A stretch of DNA of 64,000 nt from Saccharopolyspora erythraea NRRL 2338 (GTDB lineage: Bacteria; Actinomycetota; Actinomycetes; Mycobacteriales; Pseudonocardiaceae), in the NCBI RefSeq assembly GCF_000062885.1, contig NC_009142.1, positions 5,445,584 through 5,509,583 of the forward strand, in the 5' to 3' direction. The position numbers were made by a program, and so were the translations under genes. The notes beneath the pieces are model-generated. The model had not been told where the DNA came from, made no database searches, and saw only the letters and a program-made list of their open reading frames with translations. Shown here one piece after another: positions 8,996 through 17,879 of the stretch. Positions within the stretch are counted from its first letter, which is position 1. Every line of letters begins with the position of its first letter.

Positions 8996-10019
8996 GGCGC
9001 GCCCCCTTGCGGTCGAGCTTCTCGGCGGCATCGGCCTCGCCCTCGTCCCCGGCCGGTGCTTCCGCGGCCAAGGCGCGCTGCCGCATCACGTGCAGCGCGG
9101 TGCCCCACAGCCCACGCGGCATGAACCGCACGAGCAGGACCAGCACCAGCCCGTAGATCACCAGCCGCCACTCGTCGCTGAACCGCAGCATCTCCGGGAG
9201 CTGGGTGAACAGCACCGCCCCGATGACCGGCCCGAGCACCGTGCCCATTCCGCCCGCGATGACCATCAACAGCGTGTTGATCATGATGGCGAACCCGAAC
9301 ACCTCCGGAGAGACGAACCCGACCGTGTGCGCGTACAGCGAGCCCGCCACCGCGGCCATCGCCCCGCTGAGGCTGAACGCGATGGTCGCGTTCCGGCTGG
9401 TGTCGATGCCGACCGCGCGCGCCAGGTTCTCGTTCTCGGCCAACCCGCGCATGCTGTAGCCGAGTCCGGAGGACGCCAGCCGCGCGATCGCGATCACGAT
9501 GAACAACGCGACGGCGAAAACGACCGGGAAGACCTCCTTCGGGCGCACGAGTTCGTACCCGAACATCCCGATCGGCGGAATTTCGGAGTACCCCATGGGC
9601 CCACCGGTCAGCTCCACCCAGTTCAACGCCACCTGGCGGAAGATCTCGGCCACGGCGAAGGTCGCGATGACGAAGAACGCCGCCCGCAGCCGCAGCGTGA
9701 CACGCCCGATCAACCAGGCCACGACGAGCGCGACGACGGCGCTGACCACCACGGCCAGCACCATCGGCACCCCCAGCGCGGTGGAGGCGATGGCCGAGAC
9801 GTAGGCACCGAGCCCGAAGTAGGCCTGATGGCCCAGGCTCAGCAGGCCCGAGTAGCCGAGCACGAGGTTCAGGCTGCTGGCCATGATGACGTAGATCGCG
9901 GCGAGCACGGCGATCTGCGTCTGGTAGGGCCCGGCCAGCATCCCGCCGGCGAAGAGCAGCCCCACGACCGCGACTGACACCGCGACGCGCCACACGCGGG
10001 ACCGGAGCAAGGTGTTCAT
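8982..10019 (-). CDS. livM: ABC transporter permease LivM
   Basis: Inner-membrane permease, 345 residues, with about nine or ten hydrophobic segments. It has the LivM hallmark SSLNLVLGYSGLLSLGHQAYFGLGAY near residue 50 and the EAA-like region GIDTSRNATIAFSLSGAMAAVAGSLYAH. Start MNTLLRSRVWRV at 10019 overlaps the livH stop (ATGA). The charged C-terminal tail rich in Ala/Glu is longer than in many LivM proteins. Confidence 0.93.
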   Translation of the reverse strand: MNTLLRSRVWRVAVSVAVVGLLFAGGMLAGPYQTQIAVLAAIYVIMASSLNLVLGYSGLLSLGHQAYFGLGAYVSAIASTALGVPMVLAVVVSAVVALVVAWLIGRVTLRLRAAFFVIATFAVAEIFRQVALNWVELTGGPMGYSEIPPIGMFGYELVRPKEVFPVVFAVALFIVIAIARLASSGLGYSMRGLAENENLARAVGIDTSRNATIAFSLSGAMAAVAGSLYAHTVGFVSPEVFGFAIMINTLLMVIAGGMGTVLGPVIGAVLFTQLPEMLRFSDEWRLVIYGLVLVLLVRFMPRGLWGTALHVMRQRALAAEAPAGDEGEADAAEKLDRKGARHAQS

Positions 10020-10894
10020 TCCTGCACCACCTTGCGCGCGCCGAACAGTCCCTGCGGAAGCAGCAGGAGCACCGCGAGGAGGACCAGGAGCCCGAACGCG
10101 TCCTTGTACCCGGCCGACAGGTATCCGGCGCCGAGGCTTTCGACCAGGCCGAGCAGCAGCCCACCGACGATCGCCCCGGGGAACGAGCCCAGTCCGCCGA
10201 GGATGACCACAACGAACGACTTCGCCGTGGCCAGCGCCCCCATCGTCGGGGTGATCTGGAAGATCGTCGCGATGAGCACGCCCGACAGCGCGGCCAGCGC
10301 CGCTCCCAGTGCGAACGTCATCGCGTACACGCGGCGGACGTTGACGCCCATCAGCCAGCTCGCCGTCGAGTCCTGGAACGTGGCGCGCATGTCCAGGCCG
10401 ATGCGGGTGCGGGTCATCAGCAGGTGCGCCGCCAGGATCGTCACCGCGACCACGACGACGATGAAGATGTTGCGCGGTGTCGTGCGCGCCACGAGCAGGT
10501 CGATGCTGTCGCTGGAGAACGGTGACCCGGCGGTCTGCGGAACCGGGCTCCACACGAGCATCGCCCCGTTCTGCAACAGGATCGAGATCCCGATCGTGGC
10601 CAGGATCGGCAGAGCGATGTCCTCGTGCTCGCGGAGCTTGCGCAGCACGCCCGAGTCGATCGCCAGTCCGAGCACGATCGCGCCCAGGACCGCGGCGAGC
10701 AGTCCGCTGATGAAAGACAGGCCCAGAACGTCGGCGACCGTGTAGGACAGATAGGCCCCGATCATGTAGAACTCGCCGTGGGCGAAGTTGACCACGTTCA
10801 TGTAGCCGAAAACGAGCGTGAGGCCTACCGCCATCAGCGCGTAGATCGCTCCCAGCGTGAGACCGTTGCCGAGGTATTGTCCGATCTCCGACAC
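10016..10894 (-). CDS. livH: ABC transporter permease LivH
   Basis: First gene of the operon: a 292-residue permease with the LivH signature GLTLGAIYALMAVGLTLVFGYMNVVNFAHGEFYMIGAY at its N-terminus (quoted in part: VFGYMNVVNFAHGEFYMIG) and the conserved VVVILGGLGSFPGAIVGGLL near the C-terminus. It starts with GTG, preceded by a strong GGAGGGGG. As the promoter-proximal gene its upstream gap is the likely control region of the whole operon. Confidence 0.93.
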   Translation of the reverse strand: MSEIGQYLGNGLTLGAIYALMAVGLTLVFGYMNVVNFAHGEFYMIGAYLSYTVADVLGLSFISGLLAAVLGAIVLGLAIDSGVLRKLREHEDIALPILATIGISILLQNGAMLVWSPVPQTAGSPFSSDSIDLLVARTTPRNIFIVVVVAVTILAAHLLMTRTRIGLDMRATFQDSTASWLMGVNVRRVYAMTFALGAALAALSGVLIATIFQITPTMGALATAKSFVVVILGGLGSFPGAIVGGLLLGLVESLGAGYLSAGYKDAFGLLVLLAVLLLLPQGLFGARKVVQE

Positions 10895-11085
10895 GGCTCC
10901 CCCTCCGGATTCCTCGGGGGTGGTCGACGGCGTAAACTCCGCCTTCGAGTCAGATGCCTGGTCGAACCTGTGCCAACGAGCCTAGACGGCCCGCCGTAGC
11001 TGGGCAGTGGCGATAGTTGCCGAGGAAACTGCTCGGTCGTCGACAACTTTCGCCATGTGCTCGGACCAGCCGGCGGTGCGGACGA
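10895..11085 (-). promoter_or_regulatory. Probable promoter region of the liv/hydroxylase operon
   Basis: This 191-base gap lies between the end of the PucR-type regulator gene and the GTG of livH, both on the minus strand. It is the only sizeable non-coding gap before the twelve downstream genes, which are otherwise joined by overlaps or gaps of at most about 25 bases. A strong Shine-Dalgarno (GGAGGGGG) sits next to livH. I could not pick a convincing -35/-10 pair or operator, so this is inferred from layout. Confidence 0.4.
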
Positions 11086-12747
11086 TCAGTTGGTGACCTC
11101 GAGCATGTCGCGCACCTGCAACGCCACCGACAGCTGCAGGCACAGCCGGCTGTCGGACATGAACGGCCCGACGAGCCGCTCGAGCTTCCTGATCCGGTAA
11201 CGCATGGTGTTGTAGTGGAAATGCAGCACGCGAGAGGCCTCTGCGACGTTGAGATGGCTGTCCAGCAGGACCTCGAGCGTCTTCAGCAGCTCCGCGCGTT
11301 CCCTGCGTTCGAGGCCGAGGAGCGAGCCGAGCGCGTCGTCGACGAACCCGCGCAGCTCGTCGACGTCGTCGATCAGACCGAGCAGGCGGAAGAGCCCGAG
11401 CTTCGAGAACAACGTGACCTTGCCCGGGCCCCGGGTCCGCCGTCCCATGTGCAGAGCTTTGCGCGCCTGCTCGTAGGCGGCCGAGAGCTGCCGCGGATCT
11501 TCGACGGGGCAGCTGACCCCCATGGAGAACTCGTGCCGGGTCTTCGCCTTCAGCGCTGTCCACATCTGACGCGCGGCCGCGCCCGGATCGTCGTCGGCGG
11601 CACCGACCACGGCCACGAGGTCGGTCGCGAACCCCGCCGCCGCGCCGCCAGGATCCTGGCTGTGCACCTCGGAGGACCACAGATCCAGGCAGCGCTGCTG
11701 GGTGAGGACCGGGTCCGTGGACTTCACCCTTCCACACGACAACGCCCACTCGGCGCGGCTGACCACGACGACCAGTCGACGGTGCAGATCCCAGCCGAAC
11801 GCGGCACCGCGCGCCAGCGCGCCATCGATGTCGGCCCCCCTGCCGGTCACCAGGTCGTGCAGCATGTTGGAAGCGAACTGCCGCTCCACCGCGGCCACGG
11901 CGAGCTGCCGCGTCACGTCCAGCGCGGCGACCACCGCGGCCTGGTCGACAGCGACCGTGACCTCGGGACCCATCTGCTCGGAAGGACCAACGGCCAGCAG
12001 CCGGCCGTACCTGAGCTCGCCTGCCGAGACCGGCGCGATGACGGCGATCAGGTCCTGGGCCACCGCCTGGGAGCCGAGCCCGAGGTGCGACACGCGCAAA
12101 CGGCCGTGCCGATCGAGGAGACCGGCCGCGACGAGCCGGTCGAGCTGGTCGGCATCGTGCACCGAGGCCCTGGTCCGGCCGTCCTCGTCGACCACGAAGA
12201 CGGCCACCCCGCCGAGCAGTTCCGACAGCTTCGCCGCGATCTCGGGCAGTTGCCCGCCCGCGAGCACGATGTGCAGGAAAGAGCTGTGGATCTCCTGAGC
12301 CCTGGCGATGGTGGCCGCCTGCCGGTTGACGATGTCGGAGAAGACGCGGCTGAGGATGTCGTCGAAGGCCACGTGTTCGGGAATCCTCACGATCGGGAAC
12401 GCCAGCCGGTCGGCCGTCTCGAGAACCCGCTGCGGCAGTCCCCGGGTGTAGGCACCGAACTTGATCCCGAACACCGCGACGTCTCTGCCCGCGAACTGCC
12501 GCACCAGCTCGACGAGTTCGTCCTCCGACCGCGGCAGCGGGTAGTCGGTGCTCAGCATGAACTCGTGTTCCTTGGTCCAAGGAAGGATGTTGGGCACCGT
12601 CATGACGTTGATCCGCTGCACCGGACGGTCCAAGCCCTCGGCCCCGGCCATCACGACCGCGTCGGCGAGGATCCCCATCGCGAGCACGTCGCGCACTGTG
12701 AGCCCGTCAACCACAGGCCCCGCGCGCTCGGTGCCGACAGCTCGCAT
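11086..12747 (-). CDS. PucR-family transcriptional regulator
   Basis: DNA-binding regulator of 553 residues. The N-terminal PucR/purine-catabolism domain begins GLTVRDVLAMGILADAVVMAG; the C-terminal HTH_30 domain is clear in LLDSHLNVAEASRVLHFHYN followed by TMRYRIRKLERLVG. The middle contains a GGDEF-like/CdaR region. In this family such proteins control uptake and breakdown of purines or other nitrogen compounds, which matches the operon just downstream on the same strand. Start: the ATG at 12747 has AAGGGA upstream; a GTG at 12819 in the same frame would add 24 residues and cannot be excluded. Confidence 0.88.
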   Translation of the reverse strand: MRAVGTERAGPVVDGLTVRDVLAMGILADAVVMAGAEGLDRPVQRINVMTVPNILPWTKEHEFMLSTDYPLPRSEDELVELVRQFAGRDVAVFGIKFGAYTRGLPQRVLETADRLAFPIVRIPEHVAFDDILSRVFSDIVNRQAATIARAQEIHSSFLHIVLAGGQLPEIAAKLSELLGGVAVFVVDEDGRTRASVHDADQLDRLVAAGLLDRHGRLRVSHLGLGSQAVAQDLIAVIAPVSAGELRYGRLLAVGPSEQMGPEVTVAVDQAAVVAALDVTRQLAVAAVERQFASNMLHDLVTGRGADIDGALARGAAFGWDLHRRLVVVVSRAEWALSCGRVKSTDPVLTQQRCLDLWSSEVHSQDPGGAAAGFATDLVAVVGAADDDPGAAARQMWTALKAKTRHEFSMGVSCPVEDPRQLSAAYEQARKALHMGRRTRGPGKVTLFSKLGLFRLLGLIDDVDELRGFVDDALGSLLGLERRERAELLKTLEVLLDSHLNVAEASRVLHFHYNTMRYRIRKLERLVGPFMSDSRLCLQLSVALQVRDMLEVTN

Positions 12748-12956
12748 CGCGGTCGTTCCCTTGTCGGCTACTGCCAAATGAGCCGGCCACTCAGGACGAA
12801 TACTGCCATACGGCGACACCGGAGACCACGCTCTCGAGCCGCCTCACCGACGGGTTGGACAGGAGCGACGCATGTTTCGATTGGGACGAGGAAGCGAGCC
12901 CGGCGGCGCTCGCGTGCCGCGGGACTCGCGGTGTCGGACCACCGGTCCGGGCGTGG

Positions 12957-13850
12957 TCAGCTCAGGCCGAGGGCCGGGGCGAGTTCGCGCAGCCCGGGTA
13001 GCGGGTCGGTGGAGGGGTCGTCGCCGAGGACCTGGACGAGCACGTGGTCGGCACCCGCGTCCAGGTGCCGCTTCACGTGGGCGGCGACGGCCTCGGCGTC
13101 ACCGATCGCGACCATGTGCTCGGCCAGCTTGTCCGAGCCTCCGACGACCAGGTCGGACTCGTCGAACCCCTGGCGCAGCCACGACTTCTGGTAGTTCGGC
13201 AGCTGCGAGTACATGTGCAGGTGCTGGTGCGCGCGGCGCAGCCCGGTCTCCCGGTCCGCGGTGAGCGCGACCGCCTGCTCGCTGACCACCCACTTGCCGG
13301 GGCCGAGCAGTTCCCGGGTGCGTGCGGTCTGCTCCGGGGTCACCAGGTACGGGTGGGCCCCGTCGCCGGCGCTGCCGGACAGCTCGATCATCTTCGGGCC
13401 CAGCGCGGCCAGCAACCGGGCAGGGCGCTGCTCCCCCGGCTCGATCTCGGCCGGCACCGCGTCCATGGCCCGCAGGTACTCCCGCATGGTGCTCAGCGGT
13501 TTGGAGTAGGAGCCGGCGTAGCCGCGCTCGACCAGCGGGGCGTGGCTGACACCCAGCCCGAGCACGAACCGGCCCGGGTGCAGCGCCCCGAGCGTGCGGG
13601 CACCGGATTCGCTGGCCGGGGCGCTGCGCGCATGGATGTTGGCGATGCCGGTGCCGACCACCAGCCGCTCGGTGCCGCCCAACAGCGCGGCGGCCTGGGT
13701 GAAGGTCTCCTTGCCGCCGGCTTCGCCGTAGAACAACGAGGCATAGCCGAGCTGCTCGATCTCGCGGGCACGGGCGATCACGTCGTTGATCGGCCACGCG
13801 TCGCTGGTCCACCAGACGCCGACGCGAGAGCTGAAGTTGATCTGGGCCAT
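12957..13850 (-). CDS. LLM-class F420-dependent oxidoreductase (TIGR03620-like)
   Basis: Luciferase-like oxidoreductase of 297 residues, probably F420-dependent. Recognisable stretches are FSSRVGVWWTSDAWP at the start, LGYASLFYGEAGGKE, VVGTGIANIHARSAPA and GRFVLGLGVSHAPLVE, a pattern I associate with the actinobacterial TIGR03620 group. It stands alone, with the PucR gene ending of region A upstream on the same strand about 140 bases away and a P450 relic downstream. The physiological substrate is unknown. Confidence 0.85.
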   Translation of the reverse strand: MAQINFSSRVGVWWTSDAWPINDVIARAREIEQLGYASLFYGEAGGKETFTQAAALLGGTERLVVGTGIANIHARSAPASESGARTLGALHPGRFVLGLGVSHAPLVERGYAGSYSKPLSTMREYLRAMDAVPAEIEPGEQRPARLLAALGPKMIELSGSAGDGAHPYLVTPEQTARTRELLGPGKWVVSEQAVALTADRETGLRRAHQHLHMYSQLPNYQKSWLRQGFDESDLVVGGSDKLAEHMVAIGDAEAVAAHVKRHLDAGADHVLVQVLGDDPSTDPLPGLRELAPALGLS

Positions 13851-13927
13851 GTCGCCACACTACCGACGGCTGCGCCCCGCACGCATGATCAACACAGCCC
13901 GGAGTCGCGCTGTCAGATGGCCCCGTA

Positions 13928-14780
13928 TTACCCGTCGGTTCGCGTGCAGTCGTCCTGGAGCGGCACCGCCACGGCGACCGGGGGAAAGTACACGGGAAGT
14001 GCGGTGAGACCGCGGTAGAACGGACCGGGCCGCCACGAGAGCCGGTCGGCAGGGCATGCCAGCCGCATCTCCGGTAGCCGGTCGAGCAGCTTCTCGATGG
14101 CCGCGGAGGCGATGATGCGGGCGGGCCGCTGGGCAGGACACCCGTGCGGGCCCGCACCGAAAGCCAGGTGGGCTCGGTTGCCGGCTCTGTGCGTGGAGGT
14201 TCGGGCCGGGTCGCTGTTGGCCGCGGCGAGACTGATCACCACCGGTTCACCCGCGGCAGGTGGACGCCGTCGAGGTGGACCTCTCGCGTGGGGTAGGCGG
14301 TCGAGTGGTTGGCGATCGGCGGGTCCGCCCAGAGCACCTCGTCGAGCGCGTCCTCGACGGGAAGGGAGCCGCCGGAGAGGTCACCGGCGAACCGCTCGTC
14401 GGACAGCAGGAGGCGCAGTGCGTTGGAGATCAGGTTCTGCTGCGCTTCGCCGCTGACGCCCATGAGGATGACGAGCTGGTGGACCACCTCGTCGTCGCTG
14501 AGCTGCGCGGAGTGCGCCATGAGCCGCGATGTGACGCCTCTGCCGGGATGTCCGCGTTTGAGGTGCACGAGGCGCCGAAGGCACTCGTCGAGGTCAGCGC
14601 CGGCTTCTCCGGCCGCGCCGGCATCGGCCGCGTCGGCGATGTGAGCCATGTCGGCGAGCAAGCGCTGCCCGAGATCGGTCGGGCAGCCGAACAGCCAGGT
14701 GAGGACCCGCAGCGTCAAAGGCCCGGCGTACTGGGTCAGCAGGTCGGCCTCACCGGCCGAGCCGAACTCGTTGATCAACG
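13928..14780 (-). pseudogene. Cytochrome P450 relic: N-terminus deleted and frameshifted
   Basis: Remnant of a P450 of the kind found beside actinobacterial conservons. The N-terminal half of a P450 (about 150 residues) is missing; P450 similarity begins at EFGSAGEADLLTQYAGPLTL, where the frame is continuous with the tail of the upstream EAL gene. The I-helix region LVILMGVSGEAQQNLI follows. Near 14245 the frame breaks: one frame ends HLPRVNRW, and the correct continuation EPVVISLAAANSDPA, including the haem loop HLAFGAGPHGCPAQ, is in the next frame, as if one base were lost. A sequencing error could explain the frameshift but not the missing head. Confidence 0.8.
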
Positions 14781-15823
14781 CATCTGCGCTGTACGAGGTC
14801 GTCAACACGCGGGGTTCATCCGCAAGGCGCGCCGCTGGTTTCCTGACGTGCAGGGCATGTCCGTAGGGTCCCGCGACCCCCAGCAGGAACCGGTTGCGCG
14901 TGATGGTCTGCTGTGGACGGCCGTCCTCGTCGACCAGCACGACGCAGGTGATCTCAGAAGGTTTGACGGACCTCGTCAGTACTGACATCGATGGGCAACA
15001 TCGTCGCCGGCGTGATGAAGTCGGTCACCAAAGGCCCGGCGGCGGAGCGCGTTGCGATCGCGGGCACAGCCGGATCGCGGGTGTCGACCCAGGCGGACGA
15101 GGCCCAGGAGTTCTCCGGCGGTCGCCGGACGGCGGGCGCCAGCAGGTTCCCCTGTCCCAACGCGACACCGTGATGCCGCAGAAGCGCCAGGTGCTCCTGG
15201 CTGTCCACACCCTCCACCACCACTCTGGCGCCGGTGGCCTCGCAGATCTGGCGGACGGAGTCCAGGATGGTCAGGCGGTGGAGTCGCTCCGGGAGGAGCT
15301 GCAACACGCGGCGGTCCAGTTTCACCACATCCGGACGCAGGTCCGCCACGAGCTCCAGGGGTACTTCTCCACCGCCGACACGGTCCAGGGCGATGCGGAA
15401 CCCGAAGTCGCGCAAGGTGTTCACACCGGCCGGCAGCCGCTCGCCCAGTCCGCTGAGAGGAGGACTGATTTCGAGAGTGACCTCCTGTTCGAGCCGCCCG
15501 GCATCGCGCAGCGCCTTGCGGACCGCGTCCATCCGCTCGGGAGCGTCCGCGACCGTGCTCGCCAGCACGTTGAGGTGCAGCGGCAGCGGCGTCCCGTGTC
15601 CGGCGAAGTCAGCCACCGCGTTCGCGGCCAACCGGGCATCCACCTCGGCGAGCATGCCATCGCGCTCCGCCCGGCGGAACAGCTCATCGAGGTCGCCGCT
15701 CGGTGGACACGCCAGTGCTTCCACGCCGACGACGCCGCCGATCCGCACGTTGATCAGCGGCTGATACGCGAAACGCACGTCGCCAAGCGGCACCGACACC
15801 TGACGGATACTGCCCGACCGCAC
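14780..15823 (-). pseudogene. EAL-domain (c-di-GMP phosphodiesterase-like) relic
   Basis: A GTG-started frame encodes an EAL domain: FAYQPLINVRIGGVVGVEAL, the Asn of LHLNV, the Glu of LEIS, the Lys of VVKLDRRV, the VEGVDS and GQGNLL elements. The DDFGTG loop is degenerate (LDRVGGG), so one metal ligand is lost. After DEVRQTF (near 14954) the frame stops, while the C-terminal domain normally found on these proteins (TCVVLVDEDGRPQQTITRNR) continues in another frame with a few codons missing. That domain then runs directly into the P450 relic. So this is a frameshifted, C-terminally truncated gene. Confidence 0.75.
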
Positions 15824-16063
15824 GCCACCCGGCGAGTGGGTTCATGCACTGTTCACAAAATCATCAGTTGTACGCCTGATCTTCAAACCCGTGTTCAGGG
15901 CAGAAATCTTGCGAAGCCACACAGTGTGTTGGCGCGCGCACTTTCCGATCGGGCATCCACTGTCGACCGTCGGCGGTGAGTCGTCACATCCGCTCCGAAA
16001 TTCTGACAAGGAAAACAATTCACGCGGTGCGCACGGCCGAGGACAACATTCCGCAAATGCTAC

Positions 16064-16426
16064 CTATGCGTGGCGACGCAGAGAAGCGCGGAACACCTCG
16101 TGGCTGTCCGCGGCGCTCTCGGTGGCGAGCAGGAGCGCGGCGTGCAAGCGAGCCAGAGCCGCGATCGGATCGCTACCACCGCTGCTCCGCCCCGGCCCGG
16201 AACGGGCTCGCGGACTGCGGCGGTCGTCGATGTCCAACGTCCGTTCGGACACCGCCACCACCAGCCTCTGCAAGCTCAGCAACGCGTCCGCGAGGTCCTC
16301 GACGAGGCCCTCGAGTTCCGCGTCGCCGGCCCGATCGCGCAAGTCCCGGCTCCTGGCGGCCTGCTCCACAGCCGCGACCGCCTGCCTGAGCGCAGCGTGC
16401 GGGCCACCGACAGCCTCCGAAGTCAT
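16064..16426 (-). CDS. Hypothetical protein, helical, actinobacterial
   Basis: A 120-residue Ala- and Arg-rich, probably all-helical cytosolic protein starting MTSEAVGGPHAALRQAVAA. It has no motif I can name. Codon bias (third positions nearly all G/C) and an ATG start support it being coding. It is followed at a distance of some 240 bases by the EAL relic and preceded by the DUF2188 gene on the same strand. Function unknown. Confidence 0.55.
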   Translation of the reverse strand: MTSEAVGGPHAALRQAVAAVEQAARSRDLRDRAGDAELEGLVEDLADALLSLQRLVVAVSERTLDIDDRRSPRARSGPGRSSGGSDPIAALARLHAALLLATESAADSHEVFRASLRRHA

Positions 16427-16492
16427 GACCTCTCACCTGACAACCTCGACGGCGGGTCACGCCAACGGGGACCGGTTGGTCCGCGGCGGTCG

Positions 16493-16717
16493 CTATCGAT
16501 CATGGCCGCGACGGGGCTCGGGGACGATGGTGCGCCGATCCTGGACCCGCCCGTCCCGACCGTGGATGACGAGCTCGCCACCCCCGCCTCGGTGCAGGTC
16601 GACGTTGGCGCGGGCGAGGCAGTCCTGCTGGCTGCCGTACATCGCTGTGCACTGGCCGTGCGAGTCGGTGACCTGCCACCCCTGGTCGGGGTGAGGTGTC
16701 ACGTGGCGGATGAGCAC
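16493..16717 (-). CDS. DUF2188 domain-containing protein
   Basis: Small cytosolic protein of about 74 residues. It matches the DUF2188 pattern: GWQVTDSHGQ, then a helical CLARANVDLHR, then GGGELVIHGRDGRVQDRRTI at the C-terminus. Function of the family is unknown. The GTG at 16717 was chosen because GGGGGAG lies six bases upstream; a TTG two codons earlier is in frame. Confidence 0.8.
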   Translation of the reverse strand: MLIRHVTPHPDQGWQVTDSHGQCTAMYGSQQDCLARANVDLHRGGGGELVIHGRDGRVQDRRTIVPEPRRGHDR

Positions 16718-16975
16718 TCGCAACTCCCCCTTTCCTCGATGCGACCGTCACTGTAAGCGTCCATCCGGCTACCCAATGTGAAACCAGGGGCGCAAGCAAG
16801 AACAGGGACTCATGTGGCGCGAATTCGCTCGCCCGTCACCTGGCGGACACCCGCACCTTGGTTGAACGCACCTCCGGCGAAAGCAACCGCCACAGCAAGC
16901 GCCCGCCCGCACGCCGCGATCTCGCGAGCAGCCGCCGAGATGCCGGCGTAGATGTGCCGGAACTGTCGCCGGACG

Positions 16976-17110
16976 TCAACGGGCCGAGTACGCGCCGTCG
17001 ACGAAACGGGAACTGCCGTTGACGCACGACGCACGCTCGGACAGCAAGAAAGCCGCCATCTCCGCGACCTCCTCCGCGCGGTGAACCACCACGCCAGCGC
17101 CGACATAGCC
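16976..17110 (-). pseudogene. C-terminal relic of a short-chain dehydrogenase
   Basis: Only the last part of an SDR is recognisable: EEVAEMAAFLLSERASCVNG followed by SSRFVDGAYSAR, which matches the usual SDR ending with the FVNG and DGG(Y/A) elements. The catalytic Tyr-xxx-Lys and Rossmann glycine motif are absent, and the sequence upstream of it in the same frame does not look like an SDR. It is read as a deletion relic. Confidence 0.6.
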
Positions 17111-17197
17111 GGCGCTACGTCTGGCGGCAGCTACCACGCCGAACTCGCTTCCGGACGCCAGAGATTGGCCTGAGCTACAGGTTTCCAAGGGCCCGCA

Positions 17198-17809
17198 CTA
17201 CGCCGCTGCTGCGGCTTTCGCGTCCCAGATCTGCATCAGGTGGTCGATCGCGGCGTCGAGGCAGTCCGCGGGGGTGCCGTCGCGGCTCTCCACCGAGACT
17301 CCCCAGAGGAAGCCGGTGAACGTGGCGGCCATGCTCGGCGGGTCGGTGTCGGCGGGGAGTTCGCCGGTCTCGGCGGCGCGGCGCACGCAGGCCGCCACGT
17401 TGCGTCGAACCGCGGAGCGGCGCTCGGCCAGAAGCGCGCGGACACCTTCGTGATCGGCTGACCCGGCCGCCCCGGCGAGCACCATGAGGCAGCCAGTGGG
17501 GTGCTCGGGTTCGGTTTGCATCCGCGCGGAGGCGCGCAGGATCCGCTCGATGGCCTCCCGCGGCGGGAGCTCGTCGTCGGCGACGGCCTCGGTGACACGG
17601 CCGTAGGAGGCCATGTAGGCACGGACGACCTCGTCGAACAGTGCCTCCTTGGAACCGAAAGCGGCGTAGAAGCTGGCCGAGGAGATGCCCATCGCCTCCC
17701 GCAGCTGCGCGAGGCTGGTCGCCTCGTACCCGTGCTGCCAGAACAGGCGCAGGGCGACCTGCAGCGCGGCGTCGCGTTCGAATTCACGCGGCCGGCCGGT
17801 TCGTGCCAT
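17198..17809 (-). CDS. TetR/AcrR-family transcriptional regulator
   Basis: Repressor-type regulator of 203 residues. The N-terminal HTH is clear: RDAALQVALRLFWQHGYEAT then SLAQLREAMGISSASFYAAF with GSKEALFDEVV. The C-terminal ligand domain includes PTGCLMVLAG. It is divergent from the MFS gene; the roughly 70 bases between the two starts must hold both promoters, so it very probably controls that transporter and itself. It ends in an alanine run. Confidence 0.9.
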   Translation of the reverse strand: MARTGRPREFERDAALQVALRLFWQHGYEATSLAQLREAMGISSASFYAAFGSKEALFDEVVRAYMASYGRVTEAVADDELPPREAIERILRASARMQTEPEHPTGCLMVLAGAAGSADHEGVRALLAERRSAVRRNVAACVRRAAETGELPADTDPPSMAATFTGFLWGVSVESRDGTPADCLDAAIDHLMQIWDAKAAAAA

Positions 17810-17879
17810 CTCTACCTCCTCGGAAGGAAACTACTTCCAGACTAAGTGATCCAGAACCCGTTGACAACGGGTCGCCGCG

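Noticed and set aside
13928-14988. Treating the two overlapping frames as two small functional proteins
   Set aside because: One holds the P450 middle and the other its haem-binding end; together they make one broken gene, and the N-terminal third belongs to an EAL protein.
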